Assembly: GCA_964431805.1 (NCBI GenBank)
Contig: CAYSKV010000008.1
Location: 1-51,712 of the forward strand
Source of the DNA: JACPHD01 sp964431805
GTDB taxonomy: Bacteria > Patescibacteriota > Patescibacteriia > Patescibacteriales > GWC2-42-12
Direction: 5' to 3'
Length of the DNA: 51,712 nucleotides
The notes beneath the pieces are model-generated. The model had not been told where the DNA came from and did not search any database. It saw only the letters and a list, made by a program, of their open reading frames with translations. This document shows, one piece after another, positions 22,394 to 30,644 of this stretch (its first letter is position 1; each line of letters opens with the position of its first letter). Both the position numbers and the translations under genes were made by a program.

Positions 22394-25048
22394 ATGCACT
22401 CAAAGCATTTTAAAATCTCTCTTCTTCTAATTACGGCTGTTGTTTTAACTTTAGGTCTATCTATTTCATTTCAATCTCTCCTAGCCGCCTGGACCGCTCC
22501 TTTAGCCAATCCGGCCGTCTGTAACACCGGCGATCCTGGTTGCGACGAACCGCTTAATACCGGACCACTTATTCAAACTAAATCCGGCGCTCTCTGGATT
22601 AATACCGGCACGTCTCCCTTAGGTCTGATTGTGGAAAATGGCAATGTTGGAGTTGGCACAACTAATCCGGTGGCGAGAATGGAAATAAACAAGGAAAACT
22701 CTGCCGGCAAAGTTGGGTTAATAATAAAAAATGGAGGCACATTAAGTACTGGCGATGTAATGCAGTGGCAAACCAGCTCAGGTGATATTAATGGTGTAAT
22801 TAATTATCAAGGCAACGTCGGCATCGCCACGACTACTCCTGGCGCCAAACTAGATGTTAACGGTAGTATAAAAACTACTAATTTAACTGTTTTTGATACC
22901 ACGCCTAATGTTAATTATGGTATCTATGCCAACAAAAATTTTACTGATCCGGCTCACGGCACAATAATGCAATATTTGGCTGGTAAACCGACCTATACTG
23001 TTTCAGGCCCAGATCCCTCAAATTTTGCTACTAGCCAATTTGTTAATTATCCAATAATTAATGCTGGCCGAACTAATTCTGGGGTTATTTATGGTTTAGT
23101 TACTCAAGTTTTAAGAAATCTCAACGGTGTTTCAGCTGATGATAATGGCACTTTAGCAAATTTAAGAGGTTCATATATAGGTTATGGTCATTATAATTCT
23201 AACACTTCAGCTGTTCCAAAAACCACTTATGCCTACGGGTTATTTATCCAACCTTATCAACGCACTGGCACCACAACTAATATGTATGATTTATATATCG
23301 CTAATCCAGTCACTGGTGGAGATGTTACTAATCAATACGGCATTTATCAACAATCAGCTTCTAGAAATAATTATTTTGCAGGGAATGTCGGGATAGGAGA
23401 CGGAACACCGTCATATAAATTAGATGTCACCGGCCAGATTAATGCTACGGGCGGACTATGTATTGCCGGAACCTGTAAAACTGCTTGGGATACATCGACA
23501 AATTATTGGACATTGTCCGGAACTAATATTTATAACAGTAATACTGGTAATATTGGTATTGGGACGGCGGCGCCGGGATATAAACTTGATGTCACTGGGG
23601 ATATTAAATCAACAGGAAATCATATTATTAACAATACTTCTCCTACTATATATCTCCAAGATTCAGATAATCGCTCCGGGATGATTCATATGAATAGCAA
23701 TTTATTATATTTTCTTTCAGGCAACGGTACAAATAGTACGACTTGGGCGACTAATGGCAGCTATTGGCCATTATATATAGATATGACTAACGACAATCTG
23801 GTATTTGGGGGTGCGGCTTATTTTATGGAAGGCAATGTCGGGATTGGAACAGCAAGCCCAAATTCAAAACTTTCTATTGGAACGAGCGGTATTGCCAATG
23901 CTAGCGTTACCATCGGGGCAGGTGATAATACTGGTATTTCTGTTAGTGCTAGTAATTGGGGAACAGTAAGTACTGGAAGCAGTATTGGTGTTAGAGGAGT
24001 AGCTACTGGAGATAGTAGTAGTACCGGTGTTATTGGCGAGAGTAATATGGGTACTGGCGTTTATGGTTCTTCGGCTGGCACTTATGGAGTTTATGGTTAT
24101 AATGGCGCTAGCGGTTATGGAGTTTATGGCTATAGTTATACTGGTACTGGAGTGTATGGTCGTAGCTATTCTGGCGGTTATGATTTTTATGGTGCTGGGC
24201 CAAAGAGTTATTTTAACGGAAATGTCGGCATTGGAATAACTAACCCTACTTATAAATTACAAGTAGCTGGCGATATGGTTGTAAATGGAATTAGGATTGG
24301 TTTAGGCGGTGGTGGCTTATCTCAGAATACTATTATTGGTAACGGTTCTTTCCAAAATAATACATCTGGTTGGGAAAATACAGCAGTTGGCTACCAAGCT
24401 CTGCCATCTAATTCTACTGGTAATTCAAATACCGCGGTTGGTATGGAAGCTCTTTTTTATAACACAACTGGTAATAGCAATACGGCTATAGGATATCGAG
24501 CGTTAAACAATAATACTAGTTATGGAAATACTGCAGTTGGTTGGTATGCTGATAGATACAATAATACTGGTTATTATAATACTGCGATTGGATTTAATGC
24601 GGGCGTTTCTAGCGGCACCACAGCATTAACTAATACTACTGCTATAGGTAATGGCGCGACGGTCAGCGCTAATAACACGATTCGCATTGGCAATACATCG
24701 ATCACAGCTATTGGCGGTCAGGTTGCTTGGTCACCCGCATCCGATAGACGTTTAAAATATGATATTAAAGTATCTGATTTAGGATTAGATTTAATATTAA
24801 AGTTGAATCCCGTTTCATTTAAATATAAAAATGGTGACGGTGGAACTGATTATGGTTTTATTGCGCAGGATGTTGAAAAAGCAATTGGTAAAAAGACAAA
24901 TATAATATTAACTGACGGTACTTCAGAACAAATGATGTCAATGCGTTATACTGACCTTATTGCTCCGATGGTTAAAGCGATGCAAGAACAACAAAAACAA
25001 ATTGAAGATCTTAAAATCCAAATCGAAGATTTAAAAAATAATAAATAA
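22394..25048 (+). CDS. Large secreted tail-fibre-like protein with S74 self-cleaving chaperone domain
   Basis: 884 residues. A hydrophobic signal or anchor (about 8-30) precedes a repeat-rich stalk. It contains several NVGIGTxxPxYKLDVTG repeats, a Gly/Tyr-rich block (YGVYGYNGASGYGVYGYS) and head-fibre repeats of the NTAVGYQAL/NTAIGYRAL type. The C-terminus (from about 780) is a Peptidase_S74 intramolecular chaperone: SDRRLKYDI with S783 as likely nucleophile, NPVSFKYK, YGFIAQDVEK and a terminal coiled coil. In phage tailspikes S74 drives trimerisation and then cuts itself off. Here it sits among pilus genes, so it is a likely cell-surface or pilus-associated trimeric fibre (inference). Confidence 0.88.
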   Translation: MHSKHFKISLLLITAVVLTLGLSISFQSLLAAWTAPLANPAVCNTGDPGCDEPLNTGPLIQTKSGALWINTGTSPLGLIVENGNVGVGTTNPVARMEINKENSAGKVGLIIKNGGTLSTGDVMQWQTSSGDINGVINYQGNVGIATTTPGAKLDVNGSIKTTNLTVFDTTPNVNYGIYANKNFTDPAHGTIMQYLAGKPTYTVSGPDPSNFATSQFVNYPIINAGRTNSGVIYGLVTQVLRNLNGVSADDNGTLANLRGSYIGYGHYNSNTSAVPKTTYAYGLFIQPYQRTGTTTNMYDLYIANPVTGGDVTNQYGIYQQSASRNNYFAGNVGIGDGTPSYKLDVTGQINATGGLCIAGTCKTAWDTSTNYWTLSGTNIYNSNTGNIGIGTAAPGYKLDVTGDIKSTGNHIINNTSPTIYLQDSDNRSGMIHMNSNLLYFLSGNGTNSTTWATNGSYWPLYIDMTNDNLVFGGAAYFMEGNVGIGTASPNSKLSIGTSGIANASVTIGAGDNTGISVSASNWGTVSTGSSIGVRGVATGDSSSTGVIGESNMGTGVYGSSAGTYGVYGYNGASGYGVYGYSYTGTGVYGRSYSGGYDFYGAGPKSYFNGNVGIGITNPTYKLQVAGDMVVNGIRIGLGGGGLSQNTIIGNGSFQNNTSGWENTAVGYQALPSNSTGNSNTAVGMEALFYNTTGNSNTAIGYRALNNNTSYGNTAVGWYADRYNNTGYYNTAIGFNAGVSSGTTALTNTTAIGNGATVSANNTIRIGNTSITAIGGQVAWSPASDRRLKYDIKVSDLGLDLILKLNPVSFKYKNGDGGTDYGFIAQDVEKAIGKKTNIILTDGTSEQMMSMRYTDLIAPMVKAMQEQQKQIEDLKIQIEDLKNNK

Positions 25049-25053
25049 AACAT

Positions 25054-26439
25054 ATGCAAGACTATTTTAGAAAAAAAACCTGGGTTATTACGACTTTGAT
25101 GTTTATTATTGCTTTTGGTTTAAGTTTTGCTATTGTTTATTATGAATTTGGTTTTAGCAAAAATATAAAATTTAGTAGAGCTGATGCTAGTAATAATATG
25201 AGCGGTTATGCTTGGAGCGCTAGTATTGGTTGGGTTAGTTTTAATTGCACTAACGACGGTTCTTGCGGCGTTAGTAATTATGGCACGAGCTTAGATTCAG
25301 CCACTAGCCATTTTAGCGGTTATGCCTGGAGTACGAGCGTTGGTTGGATAAGTTTTAATGAAACAACCCCGCCCGATAATTATAGTTTTAATACAAATTG
25401 CAAAACATCCGGCAGCTGTAATTTTTCTAATAAGTGCACGGCTTGTTATAATCCAAGCGATGGCAAAGTTTATGGCTGGGCAAAAATTTTATCTTTAGGC
25501 GATAATGGTTGGATAAAATTTAATGATACTTGGGCAAACGGCGTATCCATAGATTCAGGTAGCGGAAGTCTAATCGGCTATGCTTGGAATGGCAATGATG
25601 ATGGATCAGGAATTGGTTGGTTAAGTTTTAGTTGCGACAATGAAAGTTCTTGCGGCACTTCTGATTATAAAGTTTTAGCTAGCGTTAGTTCTACGCCAAG
25701 CGCCACTAATTTAACCGCGCCTAATTGGAGTTTCGCTCAAGCCGGCCAATATGGCGCTTTGCAAGCTAAATTGGGTTGGACTTTTAATGATGCTGATGCT
25801 GGCGCAAGCGAATCAGCTTATCAGATAATCGCTAATACTTCTAATAGTATTAGCAGTCCAATTTTTGATTCGGGTAAATGTCTTGGTTATAATAATCCGA
25901 CTAATAAATGTATAATTGATATTGGTGTAGATCAACTTCCGCTTGATTCAGCCATAACCTTAGCTTATAATACTCCTTATTATTGGTGGGTTAAAGTTTG
26001 GGATAATACTAATACTTCTTCAAGCTTAACGCAATATAATAGCGCTCAAGATACGCCAGCTGAAGCTGATGACGGATCGCCGTTAACCTTTACTACTTAT
26101 AAGCATGAAATGCCGGATGTTAATTTTAACCAATCACCAACCAACCCGACTCAAGGCGAAGATATTAATTTTTCTGATAATAGCCAAGTGTATTCAACCT
26201 TAAGTCCGTCTACTCCGGTTAATTGTACCGATGCTATATGCGATTGGGAGTGGAGCGTGGTTGGGGATGCGACTATCGCTAACCCAACTGCTTCAACTAC
26301 AGCTATCGTTATTAATTCTCCTGGCAGTGTAACAGTAACCCTAAAAGTTACTGACAGTGAAGGTTATTATACTTTATTTTCTAAAGTTATTAATGTTAAT
26401 ACCCAGGCGCCTGACTGGAAAGAAGTAAAATCGCGCTAG
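25054..26439 (+). CDS. Surface protein with GYAWS...GWxSF repeats and a PKD-like domain
   Basis: 461 residues. Membrane anchor or signal at about 10-30. Three to four repeats of the form SGYAWSxxIGWVSFNC follow (about 48-210: SGYAWSASIGWVSF, SGYAWSTSVGWISF, YGWAKILSLGDNGWIKF, IGYAWNGNDDGSGIGWLSF), with cysteine pairs SCGVSNY and SCGTSDY. A fibronectin/Ig-like section is next, and the end (about 350-455) is PKD-like (NFNQSPTNPTQGEDINFSD, GSVTVTLKVTDSEGYY). It is exported and probably adhesive. Proteins with this repeat are typical of Patescibacteria pilus loci. It is 5 nt after the S74 gene, which suggests joint expression. Confidence 0.8.
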   Translation: MQDYFRKKTWVITTLMFIIAFGLSFAIVYYEFGFSKNIKFSRADASNNMSGYAWSASIGWVSFNCTNDGSCGVSNYGTSLDSATSHFSGYAWSTSVGWISFNETTPPDNYSFNTNCKTSGSCNFSNKCTACYNPSDGKVYGWAKILSLGDNGWIKFNDTWANGVSIDSGSGSLIGYAWNGNDDGSGIGWLSFSCDNESSCGTSDYKVLASVSSTPSATNLTAPNWSFAQAGQYGALQAKLGWTFNDADAGASESAYQIIANTSNSISSPIFDSGKCLGYNNPTNKCIIDIGVDQLPLDSAITLAYNTPYYWWVKVWDNTNTSSSLTQYNSAQDTPAEADDGSPLTFTTYKHEMPDVNFNQSPTNPTQGEDINFSDNSQVYSTLSPSTPVNCTDAICDWEWSVVGDATIANPTASTTAIVINSPGSVTVTLKVTDSEGYYTLFSKVINVNTQAPDWKEVKSR

Positions 26440-26465
26440 ATTAATATATCATTAGTTAGTTTAAA

Positions 26466-26495
26466 AAATTAGCGTGGCTAACGCCGCGCTAATTT
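26466..26495. terminator. Strong 13-bp hairpin after the GYAW-repeat gene
   Basis: AAATTAGCGTGGC (26466-26478) pairs with GCCGCGCTAATTT (26483-26495, one G-U) around TAAC. A short T-run is supplied by the 3' arm only, so terminator or RNA-end hairpin. Confidence 0.5.
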
Positions 26496-26510
26496 AAAAT
26501 TATAAGTATT

Positions 26511-27071
26511 ATGAATAGAAAAAATATAAAAAATAATAACGTCGGATTTACTTTAGTAGAGATGCTAGTTAGTATTTTTATTATTGCGACTATGAGCACT
26601 ATTTTTTTAGTAAATTATCATAGTACTAATAAACGATCAGAATTAGGTATTATTAAACAAAAAGTCGCTTCAGATATTAGATTAGTGCAAAATTATAGCT
26701 TAGGTTCAAAAACTTATGACGGAGTTAATGTGCCGAGCGGCGGCTGGGGTATTCGTTTTGCCACTAGTACGCCAGATAGTTATATTATTTTTGCCGACAT
26801 AAACGAAAATAAATTTTACGATCAAGGTGAAGCTATTGAAACTAAAACTTTACCAGCCGGCATAACTGTTTCTTATTTATCTGGTTTGGATTTTTATGAT
26901 ATTGTTTTTTTGCCTCCCGACCCAGAGTGTTATATAAATGGTTATGGATATTATGATGCTACCGCCGTTAATTACGCCCATATTACTTTACGAGAAAATA
27001 TTAATAATACGGAGGCCACTATATGGGTTGGTCATCTTGGCATGATTAACCCAAATTTTAAAGAACTATAA
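26511..27071 (+). CDS. Minor pseudopilin, GspH/FimT-like
   Basis: 186 residues. Leader KNIKNNNVG, cleavage before FTLVEMLVSIFIIATMS with Glu5, then the long helix. The head contains QNYSLGSKT and a β-rich segment with WGIRFATSTPDSYIIFADIN, typical of FimT/GspH heads, where an Asp-rich D-N-E-N loop may bind calcium (ADINENKFYDQGEA). It starts a run of four minor pilin genes that would prime pilus assembly and form the tip complex. It has 6 nt to the next gene. Confidence 0.88.
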   Translation: MNRKNIKNNNVGFTLVEMLVSIFIIATMSTIFLVNYHSTNKRSELGIIKQKVASDIRLVQNYSLGSKTYDGVNVPSGGWGIRFATSTPDSYIIFADINENKFYDQGEAIETKTLPAGITVSYLSGLDFYDIVFLPPDPECYINGYGYYDATAVNYAHITLRENINNTEATIWVGHLGMINPNFKEL

Positions 27072-27077
27072 AGTTTT

Positions 27078-27593
27078 ATGAATTACAAAAAAATTTTTAA
27101 TAATTCAGGCATTAGCATTATAGAAGTGGTAGTTTCAATTATGGTTATTGCCGTGGGCATGGTTGGTGTTGTCTCGTTAGTAATTCAAAATATAGAAACG
27201 CAGTATATTAATAAAAATGTTTTAATAGCGTCGGGGCTAGCTCAAGAAGGCTTAGAATTAGTTAGAAATATTAGAGACACTAATTGGATAACTTCGGGTA
27301 ACATCTGGAACCAGGATATAGTCGGTGATGGCACATATGTTATAGATTATAATGGTTTATCTAGCGTTAATATGGCTATAAATTCTATAGATGAGGCCGG
27401 CGCCAGGCTTTATGTTGATGATAGTAATGGTTTATATACTCATACAGCGACCGCCGCTTCAACTAATTTTTACCGTTTAATTACTGTGGTTGACAATACT
27501 AATTATCTTGACGTTAAATGCACTATCCGCTGGAAAGACGGCACGCAAAATCATAATTACACGGCCGAAACTTTTTTATATAATTGGTGGTAA
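27078..27593 (+). CDS. Minor pseudopilin, PilV/GspI-like
   Basis: 171 residues. Prepilin site SG|ISIIEVVVSIMVIAVGM with Glu5, then a helix with ASGLAQEGLELVRNIRDTNW, the conserved PilV/GspI feature of this lineage. The head is beta-rich, with FYRLITVVDNTNYLDVKCTIRWKDG. It lies second in the minor-pilin set; copy 2 of the multi-hairpin element follows its stop codon by 5 nt and separates it from the PilW-like gene. Confidence 0.88.
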   Translation: MNYKKIFNNSGISIIEVVVSIMVIAVGMVGVVSLVIQNIETQYINKNVLIASGLAQEGLELVRNIRDTNWITSGNIWNQDIVGDGTYVIDYNGLSSVNMAINSIDEAGARLYVDDSNGLYTHTATAASTNFYRLITVVDNTNYLDVKCTIRWKDGTQNHNYTAETFLYNWW

Positions 27594-27598
27594 AGCCT

Positions 27599-27724
27599 TT
27601 GAAAACTTTTTCAAAAAAAGTTTTCAATACTTTCCCCGCTGAGGCGGGATAAACAAAAAATATAAGGTATCAAATAAAATTTAATAGCGAGTAAAACTCT
27701 ACGGCCATTAAATTTTATTTGATA
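27599..27724 (+). repeat. Multi-hairpin dispersed element, copy 2 (between minor pilin genes)
   Basis: Hairpin A: TTGAAAACTTTTT/AAAAAGTTTTCAA (27599-27627). Hairpin B is deleted. Hairpin C: CCCGC-TGAG-GCGGG (27635-27648). Linker ATAAACAAAAAATATAAGG. Hairpin D: perfect 18-bp stem TATCAAATAAAATTTAAT (27668-27685) with 27707-27724, capped by GC, GAG-TAAAA-CTC and a TACG bulge. It ends 16 nt before the ATG at 27741. Confidence 0.85.
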
Positions 27725-27740
27725 ATAATGAATTGTTATT

Positions 27741-28337
27741 ATGAATTTATTTTTTAAAAAATTAAAATCAGTTAAGGGGTTTAGTTTTATAGAATTAGTA
27801 GTTTCAGTAGCTATTTTTTCTGTTTTAGTCATATCTTCTACGGAGATATTTAAATTAGTGATTGACGGGCAAAGAAATTCCATAAGCGCGCAAAATGTCC
27901 AGGAAAATATTAGATATGCTATGGAAAGAATGACTAAAGAAATGAGAATGGCGCAAATTAGCAATACTGATTGTTATGCCGGAGCTACTAACAAAGTTTT
28001 TAACACTTCCCCGGATGGCCAAGAATTGTATTTTAAAAATCAATATGGAGATTGTGTTTATTATGCTTTAGATGAGAATGGAGCCATATCTGTTACAATG
28101 ACTTATGATGAAAATTATATGGCAGAACCGCTTACTTCTTTTGCTCAACCTGAGCATAACATTCCCGGAATTATAATTAACAGTTTAAAATTTTATGTTA
28201 AAGATGATTTAATTGGCTCCTCTAAGAGTTTCCAGCCCTATGTAACTATGATGATGGATGTTAAAGCCTTTGGTCAGGCTATGCATGAGCAAAAAATGAA
28301 AATACAGATGACGGTTTCTTCAAGGAATTATGAATGA
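27741..28337 (+). CDS. Minor pseudopilin, PilW/GspJ-like
   Basis: 198 residues. Prepilin site KG|FSFIELVVSVAIFSVLV with Glu5, followed by QNVQENIRYAMERMTKEMRMAQ, the GspJ/PilW type helix. The head contains PDGQELYFKNQYGDCVYYALDENGAI, a common PilW head motif, and two cysteines. Its stop overlaps the next start by four bases (ATGA, 28334-28337), so translation is probably coupled to the PilX-like protein. Confidence 0.88.
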   Translation: MNLFFKKLKSVKGFSFIELVVSVAIFSVLVISSTEIFKLVIDGQRNSISAQNVQENIRYAMERMTKEMRMAQISNTDCYAGATNKVFNTSPDGQELYFKNQYGDCVYYALDENGAISVTMTYDENYMAEPLTSFAQPEHNIPGIIINSLKFYVKDDLIGSSKSFQPYVTMMMDVKAFGQAMHEQKMKIQMTVSSRNYE

Positions 28338-30637
28338 TTTTATTTGATGTAAAAATTATTATGATTTTATTTTATAAAAAAAATAAAAAACAGAACGGCG
28401 TGATTTTGCTTTTAACCATGTTTATTTTATCCGGCATTTTAATTATTACTTTAGGCGCGGCTGATTTAGTTATGGCCGGGATAAAAATGAATCGTTTAAC
28501 CGGTTATTCGAGTTTAGGTTTTTTCGCCTCAGAAGCTGGTTTAGAGCAGGCTTTATGGGAGGTCAGAAAAAATAATTATGTCTTGCCTGACGTTGACCAA
28601 GATAATATTTTTCAAAATATAGATATCGGTAATAATAGTTCTTATATTGTTAGTTATGCTACTTCTTCGCCAAACGTTACATTTACTTCGGTTGGTTTTT
28701 ATGGCGGAGCTAAAAGATCGGTGCAAAGTTCTTTTGAATTTGGGAGCGTGGGCGGCGGCCCAGCTTGTACGCCTGATTGTACTGGCAAAGAATGTGGTGA
28801 TGATGGTTGTGGGGGGAGCTGCGGGAGTTGCAGTGCGGATCAATTTTGTTCAGGTTCTCTTTGCGCAGCTAATTGGCGTATATATAATTGTCCAGAAGAT
28901 ATACCACCTGTTGGTACAGTATGGAACAATGTTAGTTCATATCGCCAAACAACTTTGGATGGTATCACTTGGACGCCGGTGGACGATCCTATTACCGAAC
29001 ATCATGATATAGGTAGCGACACTAATTGTCGCTATAAATGCGCTGATAATTATCATTATGATGGTGAATTTTGTGTGGTAGATACTTATACCCTTACCAT
29101 CGATACAGCAGGCACAGGTTCAGGCACAGTCACTGGCGCTGGCACCTACAACTACAACACGGCAGTTACGGCAACGGCTTCGGCTAGCACAGGTTCAACA
29201 TTTACTGGCTGGTCGGGAGATTGTAACGCCAGCGGACAAGTTACTATGACTTCTAACAAAACTTGTACAGCTACATTTACACTTAGTACTTACACTCTCA
29301 CTGTTAACAAGGCAGGCACAGGTTCAGGCACAGTCACTGGCGCTGGCACCTACAACTACAACACGGCAGTTACGGCAACGGCTTCGGCTAGCACAGGTTC
29401 AACATTTACTGGCTGGTCGGGAGATTGTAACGCCAGCGGACAAGTTACTATGACTTCTAACAAAACTTGTACAGCTACATTTACACTTAGTACTTACACT
29501 CTCACTGTTAACAAGGCAGGCACAGGTTCAGGCACAGTCACTGGCGCTGGCACCTACAACTACAACACGGCAGTTACGGCAACGGCTTCAGCCAGTACTG
29601 GTTCAACCTTCACTGGCTGGTCAGGCGATTGTAATTCTAGCGGACAAGTTACTATGACTTCTAACAAAACTTGTACAGCTACATTTACAGTTAGTACTTA
29701 CACTCTCACTATTAACAAGGCAGGCGTCGGTTCAGGCACAGTCACTGGCGCTGGCACCTACAACTACAACACGGCAGTGACAGCAACGGCTTCAGCCAGT
29801 ACTGGTTCAACCTTCACTGGCTGGTCAGGCGATTGTAATTCCAGCGGACAAGTTACTATGACTTCTAACAAAACTTGTACAGCTACTTTTACCTGCGCAA
29901 CTAACTATACTTGGAATAGCGGTAGCGGAACCTGTGTAGCTAATACCCGAATGTATACTTGCCCAGCTAAACCAACTAACGGGACGGCGTGGAATACCGT
30001 GAGTCAATATCAACAAACTTGGAGCGGTAGCGCTTGGTTGCCGGCAAGTGATCTTACTACCGAATATAACACTAGCGGTAGTACCACGAGTTGCCGATTT
30101 ACTTGCGCTAGTGGCTACACTTGGGGTGGGTACAGTTGCTCTACTTTTATCATAGGTCAGACATATCAAGGAGGCAGGATCGCATATATTGATACTACAG
30201 GGTTACATGGCGTAATTTCTGCTTTAAGTAATCAAAGTAGTGGAGTAGCCTGGATAACCGGTGGTAATACTCAAACCACATTAAACGGTAATACCTCTAT
30301 AGACCTTGGAACTGGTCAGGCAAATACAAATGCCATGAAGGCTCAAACTGGTTATACTGGCGGAGCGGCTAAAGTTTGTGACGATTATACTAATACAAAT
30401 ACGGGCACTGGTGTTTACAGTGATTGGTATTTACCATCAAAATATGAATTACATGAATTATATATAAATCGTGTAGTACTCAGGAATTTTGTAACTACTT
30501 CCTACTATTGGAGTTCAAGCGAGGGAATACAGACCCCTTCCTTTGCTATGTATGAGTTATTTACCGATGCCGGTGGTCAAAGCACCAGCTTTAAGGCTTA
30601 TTCTAGTGCCCTTGTGCGTTGCACTCGGTCTTTCTAA
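28334..30637 (+). CDS. PilX-like minor pilin fused to tandem repeats and an Lcl/DUF1566-like domain
   Basis: 767 residues. The N-terminus (about 17-90) is PilX-like: NGVILLLTMFILSGILIITL, then ASEAGLEQALWEVRKN; the usual Glu5 prepilin signature is absent. Next is a Cys-rich segment CGDDGCGGSCGSC (about 155-167), a Cys-containing module, four 68-residue InlB-B-like repeats (about 251-518, each with TGWSGDC and CTATFT), a second copy of the Cys module, and a C-terminal Lcl/DUF1566-like domain (GQTYQGGRIAYID, DWYLPSKYELHELY, YYWSSSE). It is probably a pilus-tip adhesin. The first 12 bases of the gene are repeated at 28361 (ATGATTTTATTT), so the start could be there. Confidence 0.83.
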   Translation: MILFDVKIIMILFYKKNKKQNGVILLLTMFILSGILIITLGAADLVMAGIKMNRLTGYSSLGFFASEAGLEQALWEVRKNNYVLPDVDQDNIFQNIDIGNNSSYIVSYATSSPNVTFTSVGFYGGAKRSVQSSFEFGSVGGGPACTPDCTGKECGDDGCGGSCGSCSADQFCSGSLCAANWRIYNCPEDIPPVGTVWNNVSSYRQTTLDGITWTPVDDPITEHHDIGSDTNCRYKCADNYHYDGEFCVVDTYTLTIDTAGTGSGTVTGAGTYNYNTAVTATASASTGSTFTGWSGDCNASGQVTMTSNKTCTATFTLSTYTLTVNKAGTGSGTVTGAGTYNYNTAVTATASASTGSTFTGWSGDCNASGQVTMTSNKTCTATFTLSTYTLTVNKAGTGSGTVTGAGTYNYNTAVTATASASTGSTFTGWSGDCNSSGQVTMTSNKTCTATFTVSTYTLTINKAGVGSGTVTGAGTYNYNTAVTATASASTGSTFTGWSGDCNSSGQVTMTSNKTCTATFTCATNYTWNSGSGTCVANTRMYTCPAKPTNGTAWNTVSQYQQTWSGSAWLPASDLTTEYNTSGSTTSCRFTCASGYTWGGYSCSTFIIGQTYQGGRIAYIDTTGLHGVISALSNQSSGVAWITGGNTQTTLNGNTSIDLGTGQANTNAMKAQTGYTGGAAKVCDDYTNTNTGTGVYSDWYLPSKYELHELYINRVVLRNFVTTSYYWSSSEGIQTPSFAMYELFTDAGGQSTSFKAYSSALVRCTRSF
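29084..29893 (+). repeat. Four tandem 204-bp coding repeats
   Basis: Units begin at 29084, 29288, 29492 and 29696, each encoding 68 residues. Units 1 and 2 are nearly identical in DNA over the second half; units 3 and 4 share a different version of that half (tcagccagtactggttcaac type). This indicates stepwise recent duplication with possible gene conversion. The repeat number may vary between strains. Confidence 0.9.
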
Positions 30638-30644
30638 TTCTATT

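Noticed and set aside
22394..25048. Prophage tail-fibre gene marking a prophage
   Set aside because: No capsid, terminase, portal, integrase or lysis genes are nearby; the gene is embedded in a pilus locus and has a signal or anchor segment.
28553..28843. Minus-strand coding frames inside the pilus, adhesin, recG and rpoD genes
   Set aside because: They lie opposite well-supported genes, have no start signals, and their composition follows from the opposite strand.
29084..29893. CRISPR-like array
   Set aside because: The repeat unit is 204 bp, in frame, without spacers, and encodes a clear protein repeat inside a larger gene.
30543..30644. Upstream extension of ligA overlapping the adhesin gene
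   Set aside because: The 34 extra codons overlap the end of the preceding gene in another frame, and LigA proteins begin at the ATG at 30645.
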